64,000 nucleotides of DNA from Mycolicibacterium sp. MU0050 (GCF_963378085.1 NZ_OY726395.1:744001-808000); one strand, 5' to 3'. Counted from the stretch's first letter, positions 24,574-33,862 are shown. Program-made: numbers and translations. The notes: generated by a model from the letters alone, not told the origin.

Positions 24574-25688
24574 TGACTCGAAACCCCCTCGCGCGCTTGA
24601 TCGGAGCAGCGGTCCTGATGACGGCGTCGATCGGATGCTCTTCGGGCTTGCACGACGTCGCTACGGCGGGTGTCGACCAAGCCATCACCGACATCTCCGC
24701 CTACGAGGAGGCAGCCAGGGAGGCCATGAGACCGGTTGCGGCCTGGCCCGGCCCTGTCGGTGGTCCGCCGGCTCAACCGGGAGTCAAGATCATGTGGATC
24801 GCGTGCGGGTTCGCCGCCGAGGGTTGTAAAGGGCCCGCGGAGGCCGCCGCGGATGCTGCTGACGCACTCGGGTGGGAGTTGCGTGTCGTCGACGGTCAAC
24901 TCGATCCTCGTATCTACAACCGGGCGGTCAGCGAGGCCGTCGACCAGGGCTACGACGCGGTGGTCCTCAATGCGATATCGGTGGATGCGGTGGCTGGTGC
25001 CGTGCAACGTGCCAGGGCCGCGGGGGTCGTGGTGGGTAGTTGGGACAGCGGTAACAATCCGAGTCCGAGTGGAGTCAGCTTCGAGGTAGATCAACCAATC
25101 GCCCAACAGGGCCACAACATGGTCAACTACATGGTCTGGAAGTCCGGTGGGAACACCAAGGCATACGTGACCGAAGCGCCCGAATTCAATGTGGTCCGGG
25201 GATGGATCCAGGGCGCCCGTGAGGCGCTAGAGACTTGTGACACTTGCGAAATCGTTCGCGAGGACAAGTTCACCGCGACGGAGGCCGCGACCCGTGTCCC
25301 GACACTGATGGTATCCGCCCTGCGGGAGAACCCGCAGATCAATACGGTGATCGGCGCTTACGACGCAGCCCTGCTCAGTGCCTTACCGTCCATTCGGGGA
25401 GCAGGATTCCATCGCGTGCGGGTGGGTGGGTTCAACGGCATCGCCCCGTGGCTCCAACTGATCCGTGACGGCCAGGCCAACGTCACGTCTGCTGTGCCGA
25501 TGAAGTGGGGTGCCTGGGCAGCCTTCGACAACGTGAACCGACTCTTGGCCGGCGAGGAGATTCCACTCCAGAACCTGCCCACCCGTCTGATCGCCACCGA
25601 GAACATTGCCGAGATTCCGCAGCAAGGGCAGTGGGAAGGCGACCTCGACTATGCGGCGGAGTACCGGCGGATCTGGAGCGCCTCGTGA
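24573..25688 (+). CDS. ABC-importer substrate-binding lipoprotein, sugar-type
   Basis: A 371-residue lipoprotein: lipobox TASIGC with Cys at residue 22, then a periplasmic-binding-protein type I fold (KIMWIACGF, YDAVVLNAISVDAVAGAVQRARAAGVVVGSWD, TVIGAYDAALLSAL). The class normally binds sugars, polyols or related small molecules outside the membrane for the adjacent ATPase and permease. The ATG at 24573 has GGAG 6 bases upstream. The stop overlaps the ATPase GTG (GTGA). Presence within a degradative operon suggests it imports the pathway substrate. Confidence 0.8.
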   Translation: MTRNPLARLIGAAVLMTASIGCSSGLHDVATAGVDQAITDISAYEEAAREAMRPVAAWPGPVGGPPAQPGVKIMWIACGFAAEGCKGPAEAAADAADALGWELRVVDGQLDPRIYNRAVSEAVDQGYDAVVLNAISVDAVAGAVQRARAAGVVVGSWDSGNNPSPSGVSFEVDQPIAQQGHNMVNYMVWKSGGNTKAYVTEAPEFNVVRGWIQGAREALETCDTCEIVREDKFTATEAATRVPTLMVSALRENPQINTVIGAYDAALLSALPSIRGAGFHRVRVGGFNGIAPWLQLIRDGQANVTSAVPMKWGAWAAFDNVNRLLAGEEIPLQNLPTRLIATENIAEIPQQGQWEGDLDYAAEYRRIWSAS

Positions 25689-27187
25689 CCGCGACCGAAG
25701 TCATCGTCGGCTCCGCGCTGTCGGCCGAATCGGTGAGCAAGCGATTCGGCGAGAACGTGGCACTTGACGACGTATCCCTGGAGATCCCAGCAGGAACGGT
25801 CCATGCGCTGGTCGGCATGAACGGTTCGGGCAAGTCGACATTGGTGAAGATCCTGGCGGGCTTCTATCAGCGCGACGCAGGGCACATCGCCGTCCGCGGG
25901 GTCGCGGAAGACTTCTGCGACAAGATCGCGTTCGTCCACCAGGACCTCGCCCTGGTGGAGTCCCTGACGGTGTTGGAGAACCTCAGCCTTGGGCACCGCA
26001 TCCCGATGCGCTGGGGGCGTATCGACCGAGATCGCGAGCGAGACGCGGTCATCGAGGCACTGAGACCATTTCAGCTCGAGCAGACGATCGACGTTGCCGT
26101 TGACCGGCTGACGAAGGCAGAGAAGACGATCATCGCGATTGCTCGTGCACTCCGTGCCGATGCCGGCTGTTCGCTGCTGGTGCTGGACGAGCCGACGTCC
26201 ACGCTGCCGGCGCGGGAGACACAACGTTTGCTCGACGTCATCGTTCAATGCGCCCAGTCGGGATTGGGCGTCCTGTTCATCTCGCACAGGTTCGGCGAAG
26301 TGATGAAAGTGAGCGATTCAGTGACCGTGCTACGGAACGGGAGTGTGGTGTGCAGTTCGCCGACCTCTGAGCTCTCGATCGATCGGATCGTCAAGGAAAT
26401 GGGTGGCACCGGCGGACAGTTGGTGGACGTCGGCCGAACTGGCCACGCCGAGACGCAGACTTTCCGCGGTGGTTCAGTTATGAGTGCCCGGAGGCTGAGC
26501 GGGCAGACTCTCCGCGACATAGATCTGGATGTACATCCGGGCGAAATTGTCGGTGTGGCCGGGGTTCTGGGTAGCGGTGTCGAGGAACTGGGACGGTTAC
26601 TCAGTCGCAGGCAAGAGCCCTCCGCAGGGACCGTCAGGCTCGGCGATGCCGAGATCGCCCGACACTCCCGCCGGGTGGGTTTCGTGCCGGCCAACCGCGC
26701 AAGTCACGCCGTTCTCACCGGTCTCACCACCCGCGAGAATGCCACCGTATCCGATGCCAGGCGGCACCTCTCCCGAGGGAGAATCGACGTCCGCAGTGAA
26801 CGGGTACGGACACACGATCTGTTCGCCGCGATGGGGGTGCACCCCCTCGATACCGAGATCGACATGCTCGCTCTGTCCGGTGGCAATCAGCAGAAGGTGC
26901 TCATCAGCCGGTGGCTGGCCGTCGATCCCGATGTCTTGGTGGCAGACGAGCCAACGCAGGGCGTCGATGTGTACGCCAAGGGCGAGATCCTGGCCAAGTT
27001 GCGTCAGCATGCCGCTGCAGGTCTTGCCGTCGTGCTGATCAGCGGGGAACCGGAAGAGATAGCCGCTGCCTGTGACCGGATGTTGGTCATCAACCACGGA
27101 CGGATCCAAGCCGAGTTCCCGTCGCCCGTGGACGTTTCGTCGGTACTAGCGGAGATGCACAAGGGAGATGGTCATGGTCACAGCTGA
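25685..27187 (+). CDS. ABC-importer ATPase with two nucleotide-binding domains
   Basis: A 500-residue RbsA/XylG-type ATPase. Domain 1 has Walker A GMNGSGKST (44-52) and Walker B LLVLDEPTS, but its signature is a degenerate LTKAEKTIIAI. Domain 2 keeps the signature LSGGNQQKV (about 396) and VADEPTQGVD but has a degenerate Walker A (GVLGSGVEE). One consensus site can therefore be completed across the two halves, as is common in this carbohydrate-type family. It powers import by the permease encoded next, whose start overlaps its 3' end. Confidence 0.85.
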   Translation: MTATEVIVGSALSAESVSKRFGENVALDDVSLEIPAGTVHALVGMNGSGKSTLVKILAGFYQRDAGHIAVRGVAEDFCDKIAFVHQDLALVESLTVLENLSLGHRIPMRWGRIDRDRERDAVIEALRPFQLEQTIDVAVDRLTKAEKTIIAIARALRADAGCSLLVLDEPTSTLPARETQRLLDVIVQCAQSGLGVLFISHRFGEVMKVSDSVTVLRNGSVVCSSPTSELSIDRIVKEMGGTGGQLVDVGRTGHAETQTFRGGSVMSARRLSGQTLRDIDLDVHPGEIVGVAGVLGSGVEELGRLLSRRQEPSAGTVRLGDAEIARHSRRVGFVPANRASHAVLTGLTTRENATVSDARRHLSRGRIDVRSERVRTHDLFAAMGVHPLDTEIDMLALSGGNQQKVLISRWLAVDPDVLVADEPTQGVDVYAKGEILAKLRQHAAAGLAVVLISGEPEEIAAACDRMLVINHGRIQAEFPSPVDVSSVLAEMHKGDGHGHS

Positions 27188-28175
27188 CGTAACGACGCGA
27201 CAGCACATCCCGCCGCCCAGGGAATGGGGACGTCGGGTGGCGAGTTTCGCGGTGGTAGGGCTGATTGCCCTACTGGTGTTCGTGTTCAGCGCTTTACGGC
27301 CGGACACGTTCGCGACGGCCGCTAACGCCCAGACCATTCTGGTGGAAAGCGCCGTCCTGACCATCCTGAGCCTCGCGGTCATGGTCCCGCTGATCGTCAA
27401 CGAGTTCGATTTGTCTTTGGCGGCGGTGCTCGGGTTGGCTGCGATGTTGGCCGCCGGACTGCCCGCCAGACAGGGGTTCAGCGTTGGATTGACCTTGGTG
27501 ACGATCTTTGCCGTGGCGCTCGCGGTGGGAGCGGTGCACGCGTGGCTCATCGTCCGACTCAATCTGCCATCGTTCGTGGTAACTCTAGGTACCAATTCGG
27601 TTCTGGCGGGGCTGATTCTGTTGTACTCCGGCGGTGCGGTGGTCTATGAGGCCATTCCCGACGGCATCAGGATCATCGGTACTGCTTCCGTTGCTGGGAT
27701 CGGGATGCCGATCTTGCTGATGGCGGCGATCGCCGCGTTGCTGTGGTTCATGTTGACACAACGTCCTGTCGGCCGGTTTTTCTACGCCGTTGGCGCCAAC
27801 GAGACCGCCGCGAGGTTGGCCGGCGTACCGACGGCCCGAATCCGAGTGTTGGCGCTGGTCGGTGCGCCGATGCTGGCCGCCGTTGCGGGGCTGGTTCTGA
27901 CGGCTCGCGTCGGATCGGCGAATCCAACGTCTTACAGCGCGTTCTTCCTGCCCGCTTTCGCCGCCGCCTTCCTGAGCTTGGCAGCGTTCCAGATCGGCAA
28001 ATTCAACCCGTTGGGGGTGGTCGCGGCGGTGTACTTGCTTGCGGTTGGCGTCGCAGGGCTATCGCAACTGGGAGTGCCTTCCTGGGTTGATCCGGTGTTC
28101 AACGGCGCTGCGCTAGTCGTCGCCATCGCCCTGTCGCGGTTGACCGCTGACCGTCGAACGGCCGGCGCCGTGTAG
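27174..28175 (+). CDS. ABC-importer permease, RbsC/XylH type
   Basis: A 333-residue integral membrane protein with about nine hydrophobic segments and the family loop GANETAARLAGVPTARIRVLAL (about 205-226), which contacts the ATPase. It forms a homodimeric channel for the sugar-class importer. The ATG at 27174 is chosen because AAGGGA lies 7 bases upstream; the ATG at 27168 is too close. The gene overlaps the ATPase gene by 14 bases. Confidence 0.85.
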   Translation: MVTADVTTRQHIPPPREWGRRVASFAVVGLIALLVFVFSALRPDTFATAANAQTILVESAVLTILSLAVMVPLIVNEFDLSLAAVLGLAAMLAAGLPARQGFSVGLTLVTIFAVALAVGAVHAWLIVRLNLPSFVVTLGTNSVLAGLILLYSGGAVVYEAIPDGIRIIGTASVAGIGMPILLMAAIAALLWFMLTQRPVGRFFYAVGANETAARLAGVPTARIRVLALVGAPMLAAVAGLVLTARVGSANPTSYSAFFLPAFAAAFLSLAAFQIGKFNPLGVVAAVYLLAVGVAGLSQLGVPSWVDPVFNGAALVVAIALSRLTADRRTAGAV

Positions 28176-28228
28176 TCGCCGATGCCCAATCCCGAGCACG
28201 AGTCGTTCCGATAGAGACAGGAATTGAA

Positions 28229-28717
28229 ATGCAACCGTCATTGCCGTCGTCCAAAGTCGATCAGTTGGGTTTTCTGGTGCCCGACCTGAAGATCGGTGTG
28301 CAACATTGGACAGCCGCACTCAACGTTACCGACTGGCGCGTCTACACCTACTCCCCGGACATGGCGGGAACACGGTTCTCCTACCGAGGGCAGGCGGGAG
28401 AATTCACCATGCGGCTCGCCCTTGCCAATACGGTTCCGCAGATCGAACTCATTCAACCGATTGCCGGACCCAGCCTGTATCACGACTGGATTGCCCAGCG
28501 TGGCTACGGCTTTCATCATGTCGGATTCTTCGTACCCTCGATCACCGACACTGTCGATGAGTATCGCGCATCCGGGCTCGAGCCGGCCCAGACCGGCAGC
28601 GGTTACGGCGTCGACGGTGACGGCGGGTTCGCCTATTACGAAATGGAGGACCAGCTCGGAACAGTTGTCGAATTCATCGAGGTACCTGCGAATCGCCGGC
28701 CCAGCGAAACGCTGTGA
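28229..28717 (+). CDS. VOC-family protein of the catabolic operon
   Basis: A 162-residue protein with two VOC halves: VDQLGFLVPDLKIGVQHWTAAL and GYGFHHVGFFVPSITDTVDEYRASG, closing with QLGTVVEFIEV. The His in the first half is replaced (QLGFLV) but HHVGF and the final Glu are typical metal ligands, so metal-dependent isomerase, epimerase or hydrolase chemistry is plausible. The ribosome site is AGGA 8 bases upstream. Its position after the importer suggests it acts on an early pathway intermediate. Confidence 0.7.
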   Translation: MQPSLPSSKVDQLGFLVPDLKIGVQHWTAALNVTDWRVYTYSPDMAGTRFSYRGQAGEFTMRLALANTVPQIELIQPIAGPSLYHDWIAQRGYGFHHVGFFVPSITDTVDEYRASGLEPAQTGSGYGVDGDGGFAYYEMEDQLGTVVEFIEVPANRRPSETL

Positions 28718-28794
28718 ACCAGCTACCTGACCGCGGCGCCCAGCCGGGCGCGGTCGGTCTTCTATCCCCGACCCATTCACAACAAGGAGTATTC

Positions 28795-29283
28795 ATGGAC
28801 ACGACACTCGAGACGCTCAGCCGCCGGGTCGCCCGCATCGAGGCCGCCGACGAAATCCGGCGGTTGAAGCTTCGTTACGCAGCGGCGTGTGACGACAACT
28901 ACCCGCCGGACGTCATCGCACCGATGTTCACCGAGGACGCAATCTGGGATGGCGGCGAGCGGTGGGGACGTCATAACGGGCGCGAGGCAATCCGAGCCTT
29001 CTTCGCCGGTGCCAGCGACACCATCACCTTCGCGCTGCACCTGATGATCGGCGGAGACATCGAGGTCGACGACAACGCGACGTCCGCCAAGGGCTTTTGG
29101 CAGCTGTATGAGCCGGTCGCCGTCGTCGATGGCGATCAGAAGTTCTCGGCGGTGATGGCGGGCATTTATCACGATGACTACGTGCTCACCGACGAGGGAT
29201 GGAAATTCTCCGTCGTCCGGCTCGATTGGGCGATGCAGGCGCGGCTCGACCGCGGTTGGCACAACGGCCGCTTCCACCTCTGA
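28795..29283 (+). CDS. SnoaL/NTF2-like protein
   Basis: A 162-residue cone-fold protein of the SnoaL type: a helical start EAADEIRRLKLRYAAACDD, MFTEDAIWDGGERWGRHNGREAIRAFF, then beta strands up to FSVVRLDW. Members include dehydratases, isomerases and dioxygenase small subunits. The His/Asp pattern (IWDGG, HLMIGGDI) would allow a dehydratase or hydratase role. AAGGAG lies 5 bases before the ATG at 28795. It is part of the same operon as the amidase downstream. Confidence 0.75.
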   Translation: MDTTLETLSRRVARIEAADEIRRLKLRYAAACDDNYPPDVIAPMFTEDAIWDGGERWGRHNGREAIRAFFAGASDTITFALHLMIGGDIEVDDNATSAKGFWQLYEPVAVVDGDQKFSAVMAGIYHDDYVLTDEGWKFSVVRLDWAMQARLDRGWHNGRFHL

Positions 29284-29305
29284 TCGCAGAACCAAGGAGA
29301 GCATG

Positions 29306-30850
29306 ATGACCAGTCCGTGGACCAATGCGGTCGAACGCGTCGCCGCTGCCCTCGGGATTGCCGACGGCGCTTATTACGACGAGGTTCGTGAGGTCGTCCA
29401 CGAGCGCCTCGAAGCCGCCGCGCCGATCGCGGCAGAACTGCGCGGGGCCGCGAATCACGCGCCGTGGCAACGGCCTGAGACGCAGAACGATCCCCTCAAC
29501 GCCATCGTGCGGTGGTGCGACATAGCGCCGACCGGGGAGGGGCCGCTGTCCGGCAGAACTATCTCTGTGAAGGACTCGATCTTCGTAGCCGGGGTCCCGG
29601 CCACCTGCGGCTACAGCGGTCTCGAGGACTTCGTACCTACTGCCCACGCCACGATCGTCGATCGGATCCTGCGTGCGGGCGGCCGGATCGTCGCCACGAC
29701 GAACATGGACTGCTTCGGCTTCGCGGCCTCCGGTGCGACGAGTTCGTATGGCCCGACGCAGAACCCGAACTCGATCGACCATCTGGCCGGGGGTTCATCC
29801 AATGGGGCGGCGGCGGCGTTGTCGTATCCGGGCATCGATATCAGCGTGGGGTGCGACCAGGGCGGATCGATCCGCATCCCCGCTGCGTGGTGTGGCGTGC
29901 TGGGGCTCAAACCGACCCACGGATGGATCCCGTACACGGGCATCGCGGGAATCGACCAGATCATCGACCACACCGGCCCCATGGCACGCTCGGTGAGCGA
30001 CATCGCCGACATGATGGACGTGCTGGTGGGTCGCGACGGTATCGACCCTCGCCAGCCCGAGGTTGTCCCGGAGGCGAGGTTCGGATACCGCGTGCGGAAT
30101 CCGCGCAATAACCTGGAAGGGATCCGGATCGGGGTCCTCGACGAAGGCATGGACCTGACCCGAGAACACGGTGCAACTGACGTGATCGCCGCGGTGGAGG
30201 CCACCTGCCGGGAGCTGAAGGCGATGGGGGCGCAGATCCAGCGGGTCTCGGTGCCGGAGCATCTCACGATCGGCGTTGCATCGTTTGTCTGCAATCTAGA
30301 GGGGATGGCATCGTTGTTGCGCTCCGGCGGTCATGGCTACGGCCACCTCGGCCGATACGATGTGGAGTTCGCGACGCGGTTGAGTGCGGCACTACAGGAC
30401 CGAGCGGACGAGTTGTCGCCCCAGGTCAAAGTCGCGTGGTTGGCGGGCACAACGATGGCCGACACCTACGGCGGCGCTTTGTACGCGGCTGCACGGAATG
30501 CTCTGGCGGACCAGATCGCGGGGTACGCGAAGGTCTTCGCAGACGTCGATATGCTCATCATGCCGACCACACCGTTCGGGCCCTTGCGGACAGCCGATGC
30601 CTCGGGTGCCGACAAGTCGCTCGCCGTTGGCTGGAGCATGTTGGGGAATACGGCGCCGTTCAACGCAACCGGTATGCCGGCGCTGAGCATGCCCGTCGGC
30701 CGATCGAACGGGCTCCCGGTCGGTGCGATGTTGGTTGGGCCGAAGGGGGCCGATGCCGAGCTGCTCGACGTCGCGCGCCTCTACGAAACCACTGTGGGCT
30801 GGGACTTGGCGCCCGAACTCGCGATGGCCGAGCCGGATTGGGAGCGCTGA
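29306..30850 (+). CDS. Amidase (amidase-signature family)
   Basis: A 514-residue serine amidase with the Ser-cisSer-Lys triad motifs: the Lys in SVKDSIFVAG (about 89), the GGSSNGAA segment (about 162-169, cis-Ser) and DQGGSIRIPA (nucleophile Ser about 188). It hydrolyses a carboxamide to acid plus ammonia or amine. The ATG at 29306 is best placed relative to GGAG; the ATG at 29303 is also possible. Beside an LLM monooxygenase and a semialdehyde dehydrogenase it suggests that the pathway substrate contains nitrogen. Confidence 0.9.
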   Translation: MTSPWTNAVERVAAALGIADGAYYDEVREVVHERLEAAAPIAAELRGAANHAPWQRPETQNDPLNAIVRWCDIAPTGEGPLSGRTISVKDSIFVAGVPATCGYSGLEDFVPTAHATIVDRILRAGGRIVATTNMDCFGFAASGATSSYGPTQNPNSIDHLAGGSSNGAAAALSYPGIDISVGCDQGGSIRIPAAWCGVLGLKPTHGWIPYTGIAGIDQIIDHTGPMARSVSDIADMMDVLVGRDGIDPRQPEVVPEARFGYRVRNPRNNLEGIRIGVLDEGMDLTREHGATDVIAAVEATCRELKAMGAQIQRVSVPEHLTIGVASFVCNLEGMASLLRSGGHGYGHLGRYDVEFATRLSAALQDRADELSPQVKVAWLAGTTMADTYGGALYAAARNALADQIAGYAKVFADVDMLIMPTTPFGPLRTADASGADKSLAVGWSMLGNTAPFNATGMPALSMPVGRSNGLPVGAMLVGPKGADAELLDVARLYETTVGWDLAPELAMAEPDWER

Positions 30851-30853
30851 CAC

Positions 30854-31870
30854 ATGCAATTCGGTCTGAACCTTCCCACTCACGGTGTGATGAGTCGAGA
30901 CGGGGACGGTAATTGTCGACTGACCAATATCGACCCGAGCGAGATGCGTCCGGTTGAGCGGAGCATCCGCGCGGAGGAACTGGGCTTCCACTCGGTCTGG
31001 CTGAGCGATCACATCGTCACCGAAGCCTTCACCGAGGGAGTTCATCCCGCGAACTCCTCGGGTAAACGGGCCTATCCCGAACGGCCCGTCATGTTGGATG
31101 TCGCCACCACTTTCGGTGCCATCGCCAGCCGGACATCGACGATCAGGTTCTGTCCTACCGTCTACATTGCTCCCTACCGCCACCCGCTCATCACCGCGCA
31201 CGAATGGGCCACGCTCGACGTCCTGTCCGGCGGGCGGGCGATGATGGCCGTGGGTGTTGGTTGGGAGATCGGCGAGTTCGAGGCACTGGGTGCTGATTTC
31301 GAGCGGCGCGGATCCGTGCTCTACGAATGCCTGCAGATATATCGTCAGGCTTGGGAGAACTCGGATATCGCGTTCGACGGAAAGCATTTCCAGATCCACG
31401 GGGTATCAATGGATTTGAAACCCGTCCAGTCGCGGATTCCGATCTGGTATGGGGGGATGTCCGAGATCGCAGCAAAACGGGCAGCCCGGTTGTGTCAGGG
31501 CTTCTATCCGATGTTCCTCGATTCGCGTACGCATCCCGCGGATCTGGATTTCCTCCGGACGGCAATCGTGCGAGAAGCGGTGGCAATTGGGCGTGATCTC
31601 AGCGACTTCACCATGGCTGCTTACTGTCAGGTAGGGCTGCGCTCCGGGTCGGGGACGGGGCCGTCGTCGGCGCGTCCATTCCTGACCGGGACTGCAGAAC
31701 AAATTCTCGATGATCTGAATGTGATGGGGTCCTACGGGTACGAACACGTCACGGTCCAATTCGACTGTCCCAGTGGCACCGCCAGCGAGCATGTCGAGCA
31801 GACCGAGATGTTTGCTGCTCAGGTACTTCCTCACGCGGGACAGATTGCTTCCGTGGCGATCGCTGGGTGA
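30854..31870 (+). CDS. LLM-class monooxygenase of the catabolic operon
   Basis: A 338-residue luciferase-like TIM barrel: MQFGLNLPTHGVM, EELGFHSVWLSDHIVTE, RTSTIRFCPTVYIAPYRHPL, GRAMMAVGVGWEIGEFEALGADF and SRIPIWYGGMSEIAAKRAAR. It uses FMNH2 or F420; no flavin reductase gene is next to it. It starts 3 bases after the amidase stop, the tightest link in the operon. By analogy with pyridine-type pathways, in which an LLM enzyme opens a ring before amide hydrolysis, it may carry out the first oxidative attack; that is inference. Confidence 0.8.
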   Translation: MQFGLNLPTHGVMSRDGDGNCRLTNIDPSEMRPVERSIRAEELGFHSVWLSDHIVTEAFTEGVHPANSSGKRAYPERPVMLDVATTFGAIASRTSTIRFCPTVYIAPYRHPLITAHEWATLDVLSGGRAMMAVGVGWEIGEFEALGADFERRGSVLYECLQIYRQAWENSDIAFDGKHFQIHGVSMDLKPVQSRIPIWYGGMSEIAAKRAARLCQGFYPMFLDSRTHPADLDFLRTAIVREAVAIGRDLSDFTMAAYCQVGLRSGSGTGPSSARPFLTGTAEQILDDLNVMGSYGYEHVTVQFDCPSGTASEHVEQTEMFAAQVLPHAGQIASVAIAG

Positions 31871-31929
31871 CGCGGAGGCAATCGGCAAGCTGATGTCGGC
31901 GACCTCCGCAGTCGTGTTCATCTCGTTCA

Positions 31930-32625
31930 CTACTGCGGAGGTTGATCGAAAAGTTCTGGGTGCTTGGCCAATTCGACGCGAGTGCGCCTGATGTGCCCCA
32001 CCAGACACCGTTCGGCCTCGACAATGTCCCGGTTGATGATGGCGTCGATCAGTAAGCGGTGCTCAGCGTCGATGATCCACTTGCGATCCCTTCCGGCCAG
32101 CCGGGCGAACGCGCGCCGGTAGTGCTGTGTGGTGTTCCAGTATCGGGTGACCATCCCAATCAGTTCGGCGGTGCGGCACCCGCTGTAGGTCAGCAGGTGC
32201 AGTTCCCGATCGAGGACCAGGAATCGGTCGACATCGTCGTTGCGCTCTATCTCCGCTTGGATTTCGGTCAGTCGTTGGTGGTCCTCAGAGGTGAGTCGCG
32301 GAACGCTCTCCTCGAGCGCGAGCGGTTCGATCCGTTCTCGGACACGGTAGATGAAGTCGCATTCGTCGAGGTCCAACTTCGAAACCCACGCACCGCTGTT
32401 GGCCTTGAGTTCGAGGAGCCCCTCGGATTCCAGAATGCGCAGTGCTTCGCGGACCGGCAGCCGGCTCGCATTCATCCGCTGGGCAAGCTCCTCCTGTCGG
32501 ATCCGCTGCCCAGGAAGGACTCGACCGGCGAGAATGTCCTCTCGCAGACTGTCCGAGATACGTTGACTGGCAACCGACGACCCCCTGTTCTCAGGTGATC
32601 CCGGTTTGCCGTCGGTCGCAGTCAT
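31930..32625 (-). CDS. GntR-family transcription regulator, FCD type
   Basis: A 231-residue regulator: winged HTH SLREDILAGRVLPGQRIRQEELAQRMNASRLPVREALRILESEGLL, then an FCD ligand domain with metal-ligand-like Asp and His residues (DRELHLLTY, AEHRLLIDAI). GGAGGAG lies 6 bases before the ATG at 32625, the strongest ribosome site of the island. It follows the hydrolase by 31 bases on the same strand. The two 63-bp-spaced operator pairs are its probable targets, including its own operon. Confidence 0.85.
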   Translation of the reverse strand: MTATDGKPGSPENRGSSVASQRISDSLREDILAGRVLPGQRIRQEELAQRMNASRLPVREALRILESEGLLELKANSGAWVSKLDLDECDFIYRVRERIEPLALEESVPRLTSEDHQRLTEIQAEIERNDDVDRFLVLDRELHLLTYSGCRTAELIGMVTRYWNTTQHYRRAFARLAGRDRKWIIDAEHRLLIDAIINRDIVEAERCLVGHIRRTRVELAKHPELFDQPPQ

Positions 32626-32656
32626 CGCTCTCCTCCCAAGTGTTGTCCGTGTGCGA

Positions 32657-33862
32657 TTACAGCTTGTCAACGAAGGAACGGACCGCGTCGTTGAATTCCA
32701 CTGGATTCTCGATCATGGGGTAGTGCCCTGTCCCTTCGAGTACCGTCACGGAGCTGTCCTTGATCCGGGAGGCAGTAGCGTCGACCATCTCTTGGTTCAC
32801 CAGCCAATCGCCGTCCCCCCGAATCAACAAGACCGGGCTGGTGATGTTCGCCATCTCCGCACGCCTGTCGAATCCGGCGTAACCCGTCAAGTCCGCCGCA
32901 ATGTACTCGGGCGCCACCCTTCTTAGCTGCCAGACTACTTCCCGTGCGCGATCGGGCGGCGTGCGTTTGCCGGTCATGGACCGCGACCACGCCTCCAGGA
33001 TCTGCGGACCGTTGAGGAGAAGCATCTCGAGCAGGAAGGGGCTGACGGTAGGGGTGTAGTCAGCGCCCTCGCAGGACACCACACCGCGGTAGTAGTCGGG
33101 GCGTCGCGATGCCAACTCGAGAACCATGTTCCCGCCCATCGAGCACCCGACGATTATCGGCCGCTCCAGGCCCAGCGCGGCCATGAACGACTCGTTGAAA
33201 TCGGCATGCTGGGTCAGACTCCGGAACGGCCCCCCGCTCGGTTCGCCGGTCTTGCCGTGTCCGGGCGCATCCACGGAGATGACTCGGAAATGGTCGGACA
33301 ACCCCCGGACGACGTGCCGATACATCAGGGTGTCCTGACCTGCGGCGTGGATACACACGATCGGAGCGCCGCTGCCGGCTTCCTCGTAGTACGTCTCGAT
33401 ACCGTTCACATCGACGTAGTGACCAGTGACCGCACGACTGTAGGCGGGAGGAGCCGGAGAAAAGGCGGACTGCGGCTGAGCGTCTGGCCGGGCCGCACGT
33501 GACAGCGCGTGCAGGAACAGCCACAACGCCTTGACGTTCCGGCCGGCTGCGACGGCATTGCCGGCGACGGTCAAGTGTCCCAAAGCCGGCGACGTTGCTT
33601 CGAAGTAGTCGGCCCGGCCGTCAAGGATTCGTTCCCATTCGTGCTCGGGTGCTTCCAGGGAGATATCCGCTCCGGTCGGCAGCGGTCCCTGCGCCGCGCC
33701 GACCGCCTTACCGTCACGTGTATCGACAGCGAAACTGGCGCCTTCGCAACACAACTCGATACGCACCGAGAAGTACTTCGCGGCCGCAGCCCACTCGGTG
33801 TCGTTGTTGAGCTCGTTGAGGAATGCCGTCCAGAAATCGGGACGGGTGAATTCGTTGGGCAT
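32657..33862 (-). CDS. SCP2-like domain fused to alpha/beta hydrolase
   Basis: A 401-residue two-domain protein. Residues 1-~130 resemble a sterol-carrier SCP2-like domain (IELCCEGASFAV, ADISLEAPEHEWERILDGRADYFEA, LTVAGNAVAAGRNVKALWLFLHAL). Residues ~145-401 are an alpha/beta hydrolase with an IHAAGQD oxyanion loop, nucleophile GCSMGG (S241), Asp in GDGDWLV and GTGHYP (H380). It could cleave a C-C or ester bond in a hydrophobic ring-opened intermediate held by the SCP2 part. GGAAGGA precedes the ATG at 33862; the operator pair at 34.0 kb lies upstream. Confidence 0.8.
   Translation of the reverse strand: MPNEFTRPDFWTAFLNELNNDTEWAAAAKYFSVRIELCCEGASFAVDTRDGKAVGAAQGPLPTGADISLEAPEHEWERILDGRADYFEATSPALGHLTVAGNAVAAGRNVKALWLFLHALSRAARPDAQPQSAFSPAPPAYSRAVTGHYVDVNGIETYYEEAGSGAPIVCIHAAGQDTLMYRHVVRGLSDHFRVISVDAPGHGKTGEPSGGPFRSLTQHADFNESFMAALGLERPIIVGCSMGGNMVLELASRRPDYYRGVVSCEGADYTPTVSPFLLEMLLLNGPQILEAWSRSMTGKRTPPDRAREVVWQLRRVAPEYIAADLTGYAGFDRRAEMANITSPVLLIRGDGDWLVNQEMVDATASRIKDSSVTVLEGTGHYPMIENPVEFNDAVRSFVDKL

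Noticed and set aside
25203..25210. A further TGGATCCA core in the binding-protein gene
   Set aside because: It is inside coding sequence, lacks the flanking TT/AA, and has no partner 63 bp away.
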